Positions 48,494-58,366 of a DNA stretch of 64,000 nucleotides are shown one piece after another. Position numbers and translations under genes: made by a program. The DNA is from Candidatus Tidjanibacter faecipullorum (GTDB lineage: Bacteria; Bacteroidota; Bacteroidia; Bacteroidales; Rikenellaceae). Within the stretch, counting starts at the first letter, position 1. Each line of letters starts with the position of its first letter. The stretch spans positions 1 through 64,000 of the forward strand of contig DXCC01000020.1 in NCBI GenBank assembly GCA_019116245.1, in the 5' to 3' direction. The notes below the pieces were generated by a model that was not told the origin of the DNA, made no database searches, and was given only the letters and a program-made list of their open reading frames with translations.

Positions 48494-51451
48494 ATGAGAA
48501 AATTCGTACTATCAGTTTTTACGATGTTGCTCATGTGCTTCCAGTTGACGGCACAGGATCAACATGTAACTGGTATCGTTACCGACGCAGCATCCGGTGA
48601 GCCGATTATCGGCGCGGTCGTTGCAGTGAAAGGTACGCAGAACGCATTCGTGACCGGTATCGACGGCGATTACATGATCGACGTTCCGGCGAACGGCACT
48701 CTGGAATTCACCTACGTCGGCTACAAGACGCAGGAGATTGTGGTCAATCCGGGCCAGACGGTCATCAACGTAACGATGGCTCAGGAATCGGAGAACATCG
48801 AACAGGTCGTTGTGATCGGTTACGGTTCGGCCCGTTCGGTCGGTTCGGTAACGGGTGCCGTATCGGTTGTGAACTCTGAAATTCTGAACGACAAACCGGT
48901 GATGAACGTAGCCGATGCTCTTTCGGGTCAGGTTTCCGGTATGTCCGTTATGACGTCGTCCGGTGAGCCGTCCGCAAGCTCGAGCATCCGTATCCACGGT
49001 TCGGGTTCGATCTCCGCAGGTACCGAGCCGCTGTATGTGATCGACGGTATGCCTTCGTCGGCCAACCAGTTCCTCGCCCTCAGCTCGAACGATATCGAGA
49101 ACATGGTTACCCTGAAGGATGCCTCCGCAACCTCTATCTACGGTTCGCGTGCCGCCAACGGTGTGATCTACATCACCACCAAGAAAGGTAGCCGCACGGC
49201 CCAGAAGGCTCAGTTCCGTCTCAGCGGCGGTTACGGTATCTCGACCCCTGTAAACAACAACTTACAGCAGATGAGCGGCCGCGACCTGCTTGACTGGCAG
49301 CTCTACTTCAACGAGATCTCCAGAACCTCCTACGACTCCTATCTGGCCAACATGGAGATGTTCGGCGGCACCGACTGGTTCAAATACGTTTACCAGCCCG
49401 CTCCGACCTACAACGGCGAATTCTCCGTATCGGGCGGTTCCGAGAACATCAGCTACTATGTTTCGGGTAGCTACATGAACCAGGACGGTATCGCTCCGGG
49501 TTCGTCGATGGAGCGTTACACGTTCCGTACCAACCTGGCTGCCGAAGCCACCTCGTGGATGCGCATCAACATGAACATGGCCATCTCGACCGATAAACGT
49601 ATCTCCACGCAGGATTCCGTTTCCTCCACGCAGGGTGTGATCCTCTCCGCCCCGAACAACTTCGCTACCTACATGCCGTCCTACATGTCGCGCAAGTATC
49701 TGACCGAAAGCGGTGAGGTTGCCACCTACACCTACTTCCCGAACGGCATGATGGATCCGTGGTACGCCATGAAGGAGCAGCCCCAGGGCGGTTACAACAC
49801 CCTCTACAACGGTAACATCTCGATCGTCCTCACCCCGCTCAAGGGTCTGACCATCACCAGCTTGAACGGTATCGACGGTGCCTTCTCGACCCTGAAGATG
49901 TCGGGTCTGCCCTCCTACGAACTGTCGGGCGGCAGCGGTGTCCGCGGACGTAACTACAACCAGTACCGTACGCTGACCACCAGTAACACCATCGAGTACA
50001 AGCTCAAACCGATCAAGGACTTCCACAACCTGACGTTCCTCGTTGGTCAGGAGGGTATCGACTACCAGGATGACTTCTTCGCCGTAATGACCACCGGTCA
50101 GGCCGACGACCGTCTGATGCTTCTCTCGAACGGTACCAACGTCATCATCGGCAACGTATCGGAAAGCAACTCCAGCTACAACATGCTCTCGTTCTTCGGC
50201 CGTGTGAACTACGACTACAAGAACAAATATTCGTTGGACGTAACGGTTCGTAACGACGCCTCCTCGAAGTTCGGTGCCGACAACCGTGACGCATTCTTCT
50301 ACGCAGTCGGCGGTATGTGGAACATCTCGCAGGAGAAATTCCTGATGAACAACCGCGTTCTCACCGACCTCAAACTCCGTGCTACCTACGGTACGCAGGG
50401 TAACTCCTCGATCAGCTACTACACGCACCTGGCCCTGATCGCCGGTGGTATGAACTACGCAGGCAATGCCGGCCGTTACTTCGCCAACCCCGGTAACAGC
50501 CATCTGGGATGGGAAAAACAGGGTATGTTCAACGTAAGCCTGGAACTCGGCCTGTGGCACTGGCTGACGGCATCGATCAACTACTATGACCGTCGTTCGA
50601 CCGACATGCTCTTCGACGTTCCCTATCCGCCTTCGAGCGGTGTGACGAGCCACGCCGAGAATGCCCTCGGTATGCTCAACCGCGGTGTCGATGTGGACAT
50701 CGCAGCCACGATCTTCCAGAACAAGGACTGGAACATCGGTGTCAGCACGACGTTCGGTTACAACAGCAACAAGATCACCTATCTGTACTCCACCGACGCC
50801 ATCACGCTGCCTGATCAGTTCGCACAGTACAAGGTCGGCCGCTCGGCCTGGTCGTTCTACCTGCCGGAGTTCATGGGCGTTGACCCGCGCGACGGTAAGC
50901 CGATGTTCAACGACGGTAACGGCAACCCCGTAAAGGACGCCAACCTGGCCGCCTACATCAATACGGACAAAGAGTACATCGCACCTTACTACGGTGGTTT
51001 CAACATCGACGTTCGCTGGAAAGGTCTGAGCCTGCAGGCAAACTTCACCTACCAGCTTGACAAATGGCTGTACAACGGTGACCGCTTCTTCACGGAAAGT
51101 ACGACGACGATGAGCCAGTTCCAGCGTCCCGAAAACATGAAGAACATCTGGACGGAGCCCGGCGACATCACCGACATCCCCGCATACGGCGAGACGATGA
51201 TCCACAGTACCGCTTATCTGGAGAACGCATCGTTCCTCCGTCTGAAGAACCTGACCCTTTCGTATCAGTTCCCCTCCTCGCTGCTGAAGAAAACGGGCTT
51301 CATCCAGGGCATCAAGGTTTCGGCCATCTTCCGTAACCTCTGGACGCTGACCAAGTACACGGGCTACGACCCCGAGTATGATGGCAAGTCGGTTTACGGT
51401 ATGTACCCGAACACCCGTCAGTATTCGTTCAGCCTTGAATTCATGTTTTAA
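48494..51451 (+). CDS. SusC/RagA family TonB-dependent outer-membrane transporter
   Basis: A 985-residue transporter. It has a signal peptide (about 1-21), a carboxypeptidase-regulatory-like domain at about 23-105 (VTGIVTDAASGEPIIGAVVAV), the plug domain with VVVIGYG near 110 and LYVIDGMP near 180, then a 22-strand barrel ending in QYSFSLEFMF. SusC proteins import large solutes (glycans, and for RagA peptides) under a SusD lid. The barrel lacks a secretin/TonB N-terminal sigma-signalling extension. Codon use is of the highly expressed type. susD follows after 31 bases. Confidence 0.95.
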   Translation: MRKFVLSVFTMLLMCFQLTAQDQHVTGIVTDAASGEPIIGAVVAVKGTQNAFVTGIDGDYMIDVPANGTLEFTYVGYKTQEIVVNPGQTVINVTMAQESENIEQVVVIGYGSARSVGSVTGAVSVVNSEILNDKPVMNVADALSGQVSGMSVMTSSGEPSASSSIRIHGSGSISAGTEPLYVIDGMPSSANQFLALSSNDIENMVTLKDASATSIYGSRAANGVIYITTKKGSRTAQKAQFRLSGGYGISTPVNNNLQQMSGRDLLDWQLYFNEISRTSYDSYLANMEMFGGTDWFKYVYQPAPTYNGEFSVSGGSENISYYVSGSYMNQDGIAPGSSMERYTFRTNLAAEATSWMRINMNMAISTDKRISTQDSVSSTQGVILSAPNNFATYMPSYMSRKYLTESGEVATYTYFPNGMMDPWYAMKEQPQGGYNTLYNGNISIVLTPLKGLTITSLNGIDGAFSTLKMSGLPSYELSGGSGVRGRNYNQYRTLTTSNTIEYKLKPIKDFHNLTFLVGQEGIDYQDDFFAVMTTGQADDRLMLLSNGTNVIIGNVSESNSSYNMLSFFGRVNYDYKNKYSLDVTVRNDASSKFGADNRDAFFYAVGGMWNISQEKFLMNNRVLTDLKLRATYGTQGNSSISYYTHLALIAGGMNYAGNAGRYFANPGNSHLGWEKQGMFNVSLELGLWHWLTASINYYDRRSTDMLFDVPYPPSSGVTSHAENALGMLNRGVDVDIAATIFQNKDWNIGVSTTFGYNSNKITYLYSTDAITLPDQFAQYKVGRSAWSFYLPEFMGVDPRDGKPMFNDGNGNPVKDANLAAYINTDKEYIAPYYGGFNIDVRWKGLSLQANFTYQLDKWLYNGDRFFTESTTTMSQFQRPENMKNIWTEPGDITDIPAYGETMIHSTAYLENASFLRLKNLTLSYQFPSSLLKKTGFIQGIKVSAIFRNLWTLTKYTGYDPEYDGKSVYGMYPNTRQYSFSLEFMF

Positions 51452-51482
51452 TCACCCATCATCGCAATTCAATTAGCACAAT

Positions 51483-53060
51483 ATGAAGAACATCATTAAA
51501 GGAGCATTGCTGTTGTTGCTCGCCGGAGGCGTAGCCGCCTGCAATCTCAACAAATACCCCAGCAATGCCATTCCGGCCGATGAAGGTTTCACCACCTTCA
51601 AGGATGCCAAGGAGTTCCGCAACTCCATTTACTACATGGGGCGTTCGAGCATGACGGATATCATCTCGGCCAACATGCAGTGCGAGGGCATCAACGCAAC
51701 GCTGGACTACGGTAACAGCTACGGCGAGCAGTACGCCTGGACGTTCACCGATACCGACAGCACGGTAGACAACATCTGGACCAACGACAACGGCAACATC
51801 AGCCAGATCAACTACTTCCTCGAGCAGTGCGAAACGCTGATTGCCAACGATGCCAATCTGTCCGAGAGCGATCCCGACAAGATGAGCGCACAGGATCTGA
51901 AAGACCTGAATCTCTACATTGGTGAGGCTCACTTCTTCCGGGCCCTGCTTCGCCGCCACCTGGTTATGTACTACTGCAAGGATTACGAACCGACCACGGC
52001 CGATACGGACTGGGGTATCATCCTGAACGATACCTACAACATCGCGCAGCGTCTGCCCCGTGCTACGATGGCCAAGACCTACGAGGCCATCAACACCGAT
52101 CTGGATCTGGCCCGCACGGCCATCGAAGGCTACTATGGCGGTGGCGACCCGGCCGAGAAATACTACCTCGGTTCGACGGCCGTAAAATGTCTGACCGCTT
52201 ATGTACAGCTGGACATGCACCAGTATCCCGAAGCTGCCGCTACCGCAGCCAGCATCGCCGATGCTTCCAAGTATGCGCTGATTACCGATGCCACCTCGTT
52301 CGCTTCGATGTGGAAGAACAACGAAGGCTCGGAGCTGATCTTCCAGTTCTTCGCCAGCCTGGACGAAGGCAGCGTTCAGTACGGTTCGCCCTTCCTCTAT
52401 GACCCGTTCGGTGACCCGGACCACTCGACTTCGCTGAAACCGCAGTATGTTCCGGCTCAGTACATGATCGACCAGTACTCCAACAACGGCAACGACGCCT
52501 GGGTGGACATCCGTCCGTCGGCCTACTTCACCACGCGTACCTGCCGTATCGGTACCGCATCGGTCAACCTGAAACTGTTGAACAAATATCCGGGTAACCC
52601 CAACTACAATGCAACCGCCGGTCTGAACTCGCTGGCCAACAACGTACCCCTCTACCGCAGCGCAGACTTCGTACTGCTCGCAGCCGAGGCTTACTACCGT
52701 GACGGTGACGAGGTCAATGCCAACAAGTATCTCCAGAAACTGCGCGAGGCACGTATCCACGCCAACTCGAGCAGCGCTCCCGAGTACACCTACACCCCCT
52801 ATTCGGGTGAGGAGCTCTTCTCCGAAATCAAGATGGAGCGTCTGAAAGAGATGTTCATGGAGAGCAACCGTATGGCCGACCTGAAACGTTGGGGCGATCC
52901 GATGAGCCGTCTGGGCTGGACGCCGCAGGACGAGTCGGTATGCGTTACCATCGGTATGTACCTCAACATCAATGCCAACGACTACCGTTTCGTATGGCCG
53001 ATTCCGCAGTCGGAGTACACCAACAACTCGGCCATCAAAGATCAGTTGAACTGGAAATAA
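51483..53060 (+). CDS. SusD/RagB family nutrient-binding lipoprotein
   Basis: A 525-residue lipoprotein (Cys20 after GGVAA) forming the surface lid of the SusC transporter. TPR-like helices are visible (YLGSTAVKCLTAYVQLDMHQ; LGEAHFFRALLRR-type motif as IGEAHFFRALLRRHLVMYY), and the C-terminal half holds FVLLAAEAYYRDGDEVNANKYL and the family end motif LKRWGDPMSR plus VWPIPQSEYTNN. Ligand type cannot be told from sequence. It sits between susC and a third lipoprotein gene. Confidence 0.95.
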   Translation: MKNIIKGALLLLLAGGVAACNLNKYPSNAIPADEGFTTFKDAKEFRNSIYYMGRSSMTDIISANMQCEGINATLDYGNSYGEQYAWTFTDTDSTVDNIWTNDNGNISQINYFLEQCETLIANDANLSESDPDKMSAQDLKDLNLYIGEAHFFRALLRRHLVMYYCKDYEPTTADTDWGIILNDTYNIAQRLPRATMAKTYEAINTDLDLARTAIEGYYGGGDPAEKYYLGSTAVKCLTAYVQLDMHQYPEAAATAASIADASKYALITDATSFASMWKNNEGSELIFQFFASLDEGSVQYGSPFLYDPFGDPDHSTSLKPQYVPAQYMIDQYSNNGNDAWVDIRPSAYFTTRTCRIGTASVNLKLLNKYPGNPNYNATAGLNSLANNVPLYRSADFVLLAAEAYYRDGDEVNANKYLQKLREARIHANSSSAPEYTYTPYSGEELFSEIKMERLKEMFMESNRMADLKRWGDPMSRLGWTPQDESVCVTIGMYLNINANDYRFVWPIPQSEYTNNSAIKDQLNWK

Positions 53061-53091
53061 TCTCAAACCAATTCGTTAATTTTCAGAGAAT

Positions 53092-54054
53092 ATGAAATAC
53101 ATCAAAATAGCTGTAATGAGCCTGCTGGCAGCAGCCGTCTTCGGCTCCTGCACGAAGAAAACCGTTACGCCCGGTCCGGGCACGGGTGTCGTAGGCTTTA
53201 CGCAGACGGAGGTAACGATGCAGGAGACCGACGGTCTGACCTACATTCCGATCGCCGTAACGGGTGAGCCCGGCGGCTATCCCGTTACGCTGAAGATCAC
53301 GGCCGAGGGTGCAGAGAACGTCAACGATGTACTGCTGATCACCTCGACGGATCCCTATTCGTCCACGACGACGCTCTACATCGGTGAGGATGCAAACAAC
53401 ACCGTAAACCTGCAGGTTGCCCCCGCATGGCGTCCCGATGACAACGCAGACTACACCATCACGCTGACCATTACCGACGCTACCGGTGCCGCCATCGGCA
53501 CGGCCAGCACCTGCACGATCTACATCAAGAACGTTCAGGCCGTACAGTACGGTCAGTACACCATCAGCGGTGGCCAGGGCAGCACGCCCGCCACGTGGTC
53601 GATGATGATCTCGGAGGGCGCTAACGGTACCTACCTCATGTCGAACATCTTCGACAGCACGGAAACTCCCGTACTGGTAGGCGAGTTCAACCCGGAGACC
53701 ATGGAGCTGACCTTCGACGGCCGCATCAACGGTAAGGGTACGACGAACTATTTCGCCTCCACACCTTACAACAACGAGATCCTGGAAGAAGGCCAATACA
53801 TGAAATATTGGTTGATCCAGGGCGGTGGCAACGACGGCCAGGAGCCGGTTGTCTTCACCGTAAACGATCAGTATCAGATCTCGGGTACGGCTTCCACCAT
53901 GGTAGCTGTCTCGATGATCTATGCCAGCGATGGTCAGGGTGGTTACCTCCCGACGGAAGATGGCACCACTTACCTCGGCATCATGACGGGTAATACTACC
54001 GCCACCTACGAGGGTGAAGGTATCGAAGACGAATATCCCTTCAAGAAGAAATAG
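53092..54054 (+). CDS. Surface lipoprotein of the SusCD operon, unknown fold
   Basis: A 320-residue lipoprotein (Cys20 after VFGS), third in the operon. The first half has a Calx-beta/Ig-like strand pattern (VGFTQTEVTMQETDGLTYIPIAV, PDDNADYTITLTITD) and the second half is another beta-rich module with conserved-looking TYLMSNIFD and MELTFDGRI. This resembles the SusE/F-position proteins that bind substrate at the surface, but no sequence match to SusE is evident to me. It ends with a lysine-rich tail and a strong terminator. Confidence 0.8.
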   Translation: MKYIKIAVMSLLAAAVFGSCTKKTVTPGPGTGVVGFTQTEVTMQETDGLTYIPIAVTGEPGGYPVTLKITAEGAENVNDVLLITSTDPYSSTTTLYIGEDANNTVNLQVAPAWRPDDNADYTITLTITDATGAAIGTASTCTIYIKNVQAVQYGQYTISGGQGSTPATWSMMISEGANGTYLMSNIFDSTETPVLVGEFNPETMELTFDGRINGKGTTNYFASTPYNNEILEEGQYMKYWLIQGGGNDGQEPVVFTVNDQYQISGTASTMVAVSMIYASDGQGGYLPTEDGTTYLGIMTGNTTATYEGEGIEDEYPFKKK

Positions 54055-54073
54055 TGTTTCTTCAACAACAGTC

Positions 54074-54107
54074 AAAAGCGCCGGGAGCTTAAACTCCCGG
54101 CGCTTTT
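54074..54107 (+). terminator. SusCD operon terminator
   Basis: Fourteen-base perfect stem (54074-54087 with 54094-54107), six-base loop, T-rich end. Confidence 0.92.
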
Positions 54108-54405
54108 GTGTATCATGGCTTCCCGCACCTGCACGAGCAACCGCCCGAGGCAGCACAAGCGTCTCGCACGTTGTGCACATCCACCCGATTGCCTCCGCCG
54201 CAGCACGACGGAATAGCGTTCCCGCCTGCGCCAGATAGCTGGGTCTCCGATTTGCCCCCAACCAACAGATCATCGGACGAAGCGAATTCATCCGAAATAA
54301 ATCCGGACGCACGCCGTCGTTTCACCGTCAGAAATGATTACCTTTGTAAAAGTGCCTGTACGGCATGCGAAAACATCCGAATACGCAACTCGCAACACTT
54401 TCATC
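54108..54405. other. Intergenic region before transketolase
   Basis: About 300 bases with a -7 box near the end; nothing else recognised. Short frames are not convincing. Confidence 0.5.
54339..54346 (+). promoter_or_regulatory. Candidate -7 box for tkt
   Basis: TACCTTTG, matching TAnnTTTG, 60 bases before the transketolase start. Confidence 0.5.
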
Positions 54406-56430
54406 ATGGACAACACCATCACCAATCGGGCAGCGGACAACATCCGAATTCTTACCGCCGCCATGGTCGAAAAAGCGAAATCGGGTCACCCGGGCGGAGC
54501 CATGGGCGGAGCCGACTTCATCAACATTCTCTACTCCGAATTTCTGAACTACGATCCCGACCGGCTCGATTGTCCGTACCGTGACCGTTTCTTCCTCGAT
54601 CCGGGTCACATGTCGCCGATGCTCTACTCCACCCTGGCGCTGGCCGGCATCATGCCCGTCGAGGAGCTCCAGTGCTTCCGCCAGTGGGGCAGCCAGACGC
54701 CGGGTCACCCCGAGGCCGACCTGGCTCACGCCATCGAAAACACCTCCGGTCCGCTGGGCCAGGGTCATGCCATGGCCGTGGGCGCTGCGATTGCGGAACG
54801 TTTCCTGGCCGCCCGCTTCGGTGAATGGATGGCCCACAAAACCTATGTCTACATCTCGGACGGCGGTATCCAGGAGGAGGTCGCCCAAGGCGTCGGCCGC
54901 ATGGCCGGTCTGCTCGGTCTGAGCAACTATATCATGTACTACGATGCCAACAACGTACAGCTCTCCACGACCGTGGACGAGGTAATGACGGAGGACATCG
55001 CAGCCAAATACCGCGCTTGGAACTGGAACGTGCTCACGGTGAACGGCCAGTGTGCCGATCAGATCCGCGCAGCCCTCAACGTGGCCATCCAGGAGCGTGA
55101 ACGTCCGACCCTCATCATCGGCAAGACCATCATGGGCAAGGGCGCCGTTGCTGCCGACGGCACCAGCTTCGAGAACAAGGTGTCCACCCACGGCCAGCCC
55201 CTGTCGGCTGCCGGAGCCGATATTCGTGCGACGATTGCCAACCTCGGCGGCAACCCCGACGAGCCGTTCGCCATCTTCGAGGAGAGCCGCAAACTCTATG
55301 AAGCACGCGCCAAAGAACTGCGCGGCTGGGCAGCCTGGATGAAAGAGGTAGAGAACAAGTGGCGTCACGAAAGTCCGGACCTCGCTGCCAAATGGGATCA
55401 GTTCCTGACCGGCAAGGCTCCGGAGATCGACTTCGATGCCATCGACCCGGGCAAGGATGTCGCTACCCGCGCCGCATCGGCTACGGTACTCGGCCACTTC
55501 GCCCAGAAGATCGAAAACATGATCGTGGCTTCGGCCGACCTGAGCAACTCGGACAAAACCGACGGCTTCCTGAAGAAGACCAAAGCACTGCGCAAGGGCG
55601 ACTTCACGGGTCAGTTCCTGCAGATGGGCGTCAGCGAGTTCACGATGGCCTGCATCATGAACGGTATGGCCCTCCACGGCGGCGTAATTCCCGCCTGCGG
55701 CACGTTCTTCGTCTTCTCGGACTACATGAAACCGGCCATCCGTCTCTCGGCGCTGATGCGTCTGCACGTCGTTTATATCTGGACGCACGACTCGTTCCGC
55801 GTCGGCGAAGACGGTCCTACGCACCAGCCGATCGAACAGGAAGCCCAGATCCGTCTGATGGAGCATCTCCACAACCACCGCGGCGAACGCTCGATGGTAG
55901 TGCTGCGTCCGGCCGACGGTGCCGAAACGGTTGCCGCCTGGAAACTGGCCATCGAGGAGGAGCGCCCGGTTGCGCTGATCCTGTCGCGCCAGAACATCAA
56001 GGATCTGCCCGGTGACCGCCGCAAGGAGGCCAAGAAACTGCACAAGGGTGCCTATGTCGTAACCGACGCCGAACATCCCGACGTGCTGCTGATTGCCAAC
56101 GGTTCGGAGGTTTCCACGCTGGCCGACGCCGCAGCCCTGCTGGCCGAGGACGGCATCAGGTCGCGCATCATCTCGGTACCTTCCGAGGGTCTGTTCCGCG
56201 ACCAGGGTCCGGCCTATGTCGATGAGATTCTGACGGCCGGCGTACCGCGCTACGGTCTCACCTCGGGTCTGCCCATCAATCTGGTAACGCTGGTCGGCGA
56301 CGCCGGCTACATCCACGGCCTCGACCACTTCGGCTATTCGGCCCCCTACAAGGTGCTGGACGAGAAGTTCGGTTACAACGGTCCCAGCGTAGCAGCCGAG
56401 ATCAAGGCCTTCCTGAACGGCACAAAATAG
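54406..56430 (+). CDS. tkt: Transketolase
   Basis: A 674-residue thiamine-diphosphate enzyme of the non-oxidative pentose phosphate pathway. KSGHPGGAMGGADFINILY, TPGHPEADL and GPLGQGHAMAVG are the transketolase signatures of the first half; YISDGGIQEEVAQG binds the cofactor. The pyrimidine domain holds THDSFRVGEDGPTHQPIEQ. I start at 54406 (MDNTITNRAADN); an in-frame extension reaches 54334 in the promoter. Codon use is of the highly expressed type. A strong terminator follows. Confidence 0.96.
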   Translation: MDNTITNRAADNIRILTAAMVEKAKSGHPGGAMGGADFINILYSEFLNYDPDRLDCPYRDRFFLDPGHMSPMLYSTLALAGIMPVEELQCFRQWGSQTPGHPEADLAHAIENTSGPLGQGHAMAVGAAIAERFLAARFGEWMAHKTYVYISDGGIQEEVAQGVGRMAGLLGLSNYIMYYDANNVQLSTTVDEVMTEDIAAKYRAWNWNVLTVNGQCADQIRAALNVAIQERERPTLIIGKTIMGKGAVAADGTSFENKVSTHGQPLSAAGADIRATIANLGGNPDEPFAIFEESRKLYEARAKELRGWAAWMKEVENKWRHESPDLAAKWDQFLTGKAPEIDFDAIDPGKDVATRAASATVLGHFAQKIENMIVASADLSNSDKTDGFLKKTKALRKGDFTGQFLQMGVSEFTMACIMNGMALHGGVIPACGTFFVFSDYMKPAIRLSALMRLHVVYIWTHDSFRVGEDGPTHQPIEQEAQIRLMEHLHNHRGERSMVVLRPADGAETVAAWKLAIEEERPVALILSRQNIKDLPGDRRKEAKKLHKGAYVVTDAEHPDVLLIANGSEVSTLADAAALLAEDGIRSRIISVPSEGLFRDQGPAYVDEILTAGVPRYGLTSGLPINLVTLVGDAGYIHGLDHFGYSAPYKVLDEKFGYNGPSVAAEIKAFLNGTK

Positions 56431-56453
56431 TGCACCACACAAACCTTACGCAT

Positions 56454-56488
56454 ACGGGGAATCCTGCCGGATTCCCCGTTGCTTTTTT
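56454..56488 (+). terminator. tkt terminator
   Basis: Eleven-base perfect stem (56454-56464 with 56469-56479), four-base loop, then six T. Confidence 0.92.
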
Positions 56489-56512
56489 CATGCCGAACGA
56501 ACGAATGCAAAA

Positions 56513-56540
56513 GAGGCGGATCCCTCGCGGGATCCGCCTC
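56513..56540 (-). terminator. folE terminator
   Basis: Eleven-base perfect stem (56513-56523 with 56530-56540); on the minus strand TTTTGC follows. Confidence 0.85.
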
Positions 56541-56563
56541 CTGTATGGTAAGCCCTATCGCAC

Positions 56564-57172
56564 CTATTTGCGCAGGTCGCAACCGATGATCTGCATGAAC
56601 TCCTGACGGGTATCCTGCCGGCGCAGGAAACTGCCCGTAAAGGCCGACGTGGTGGTCACGGAGTTCTGCTTCTGGATGCCACGCATCTGCATGCAGGTAT
56701 GGGCCGCCTCGATCACTACGGCTACACCCAGCGGATTGAGCGCCTCCTGGATGCAGTCGCGAATCTGTACGGTCAGCCGCTCCTGAACCTGAAACCGACG
56801 GGCATAGGCCTCCACGACCCGGGCGATCTTCGACAGGCCGGTGATGTAGCCGTTGGGGATGTAGGCCACGTGCGCCTTGCCGTAGAACGGCATCATGTGG
56901 TGTTCGCACATCGAATAGAGCTCGATATCCTTCACTACGACCATGTGGCGGTAATCCTCGTTGAACTTGGCCGAGAGGAGCATCTCCTTCGGGTCCTCGT
57001 CATATCCTTTCGTCAGGAAAGCCATCGCTTTCGCTACGCGCTCCGGCGTCTTCAGTAGCCCCTCGCGGTTGACGTCCTCGCCGAGCAGTTCGAGAATCCG
57101 CCGGTAGTGCTGTTGCAGTTCGGCGATTGTCTCCTCGTTATATAGGTCCTTTCTTTCGTAATTCCGTTCCAT
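56564..57172 (-). CDS. folE: GTP cyclohydrolase I
   Basis: A 202-residue enzyme converting GTP to 7,8-dihydroneopterin triphosphate, the first step of folate and pterin synthesis. Zinc ligands lie in MCEHHMMPF and the AHTCMQMRG motif; [20 protein letters not shown] is the family signature, and the C-terminus has the [12 protein letters not shown] motif. Start at 57172 (MERNYERKD) or 57181. It is convergent with tkt. Confidence 0.96.
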   Translation of the reverse strand: MERNYERKDLYNEETIAELQQHYRRILELLGEDVNREGLLKTPERVAKAMAFLTKGYDEDPKEMLLSAKFNEDYRHMVVVKDIELYSMCEHHMMPFYGKAHVAYIPNGYITGLSKIARVVEAYARRFQVQERLTVQIRDCIQEALNPLGVAVVIEAAHTCMQMRGIQKQNSVTTTSAFTGSFLRRQDTRQEFMQIIGCDLRK

Positions 57173-57192
57173 ATCGGTCATTCAAAGTCTTA

Positions 57193-57200
57193 CAAAGGTA
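57193..57200 (-). promoter_or_regulatory. Candidate -7 box for folE
   Basis: The minus strand reads TACCTTTG, about 20 bases before the start. It lies between the amidohydrolase stop and folE. Confidence 0.4.
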
Positions 57201-57214
57201 GCAAATCCTGCCGT

Positions 57215-58366
57215 CTAAAGGATGCGCTCCGAACGGGAATTTTCGGTCAGCCGCATCTTCTCCCAGTCGATGCCCGTCAGCAGTACGGCTCCGCTGCGGC
57301 TTCCCGGCTCGAATCCGCCGAGTTCACGCTCCACCCCCAGTGCCCGGGCGCCGTTGCAGGTTGCCCAGGTCAGCAGCTCCTCCAGGGGCACATCGCCCAG
57401 CTGCCGCAGTTCGGCCACCATGTCGAGCGAATCGTTGGAGGCCAGCGAATCGGTCCCGACCGCAATGCGCACTCCCTTGCGGCGCAGCAGGCCGACCGGA
57501 GGCGTCAGATGCGAAATGTAGTCATTCGACCGCGGGCAGAGCACCCACGTCACTCGTCCGGGGAAACAGGCCTCGATCCGATCGACCACCGCTTCCGTCA
57601 CACAACAGTTGTGGATCAGCAGCAGGTCACGATCCGCCGGCACAGAGGCGACAATCCGCCCGGCCGGCGATCCGTATGATGCAAAGTCGATGGCCGTACC
57701 GCGTTCGGCATACCACGCCGCCAGCTCACCCCGCCCCGCGAACAGTTCCGCTTCGGCCGGACTCTCCATAAAATGGATCGACAGCGGAGTCGGTCCGCCC
57801 GCCTGCACGGCCGACCGGAAGGCTCCGTCGTTCAACGAATAGGTCGAATGCGGCGTAATGCCTGCCCGAAGGCCGCAGCGTCGGGCCGCATCGGCCACCG
57901 GCGCCAGCGCATCCGCCGAAGCGGTCTGCAGGCCGAAAAGCTCCAGAAACGTCACGTAATGGATCCGGCTGGCCGCCTTGACGGCAAAGGAACTCTCCCC
58001 GTTGGAGACGTCTCCCACGGCTCCGACCCCCTGGCGCCAAAGCGTCTCGTCGGCACGGGCTATGGCCGCAGCCCGTTCCCGGGGACCGACCGCACCGCGC
58101 GTCGTCCCCATGCCCCGGACAAAGGCCGTGAATCCGCCCCCGGGCGGAATCAGCCCCCGCAGGTGGGAAAGTTCCAGGTGGCAGTGGGCATCCACCAGAT
58201 CCGGGATCAGCAGACCGCTGTAGAACTCCACATTGGCTTCCCGGTCCAGCCGGTCGCCCGCCACGGCGACCTCGGCCACCGTGCCGTCATCGTTCCACGA
58301 GACTATCGCATTCCGGAGGAAGGAGCGGCGATGGAAAACGTAATGGGCGGTTATTCTCCTCATCAT
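57215..58366 (-). CDS. Amidohydrolase family protein
   Basis: A 383-residue metal-dependent hydrolase of the cytosine-deaminase/chlorohydrolase branch. The metal site motifs are VDAHCHLELSHL, ITPHSTYS, LLIHNCCVTE and AVGTDSLASNDSL. Candidates within the branch include aminofutalosine deaminase and N-substituted purine or pterin deaminases; I cannot choose from sequence alone. Its first 80 bases overlap the end of the DUF4296 gene in another frame, and no later Met gives the whole fold. It lies upstream of folE on the same strand. Confidence 0.8.
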   Translation of the reverse strand: MMRRITAHYVFHRRSFLRNAIVSWNDDGTVAEVAVAGDRLDREANVEFYSGLLIPDLVDAHCHLELSHLRGLIPPGGGFTAFVRGMGTTRGAVGPRERAAAIARADETLWRQGVGAVGDVSNGESSFAVKAASRIHYVTFLELFGLQTASADALAPVADAARRCGLRAGITPHSTYSLNDGAFRSAVQAGGPTPLSIHFMESPAEAELFAGRGELAAWYAERGTAIDFASYGSPAGRIVASVPADRDLLLIHNCCVTEAVVDRIEACFPGRVTWVLCPRSNDYISHLTPPVGLLRRKGVRIAVGTDSLASNDSLDMVAELRQLGDVPLEELLTWATCNGARALGVERELGGFEPGSRSGAVLLTGIDWEKMRLTENSRSERIL

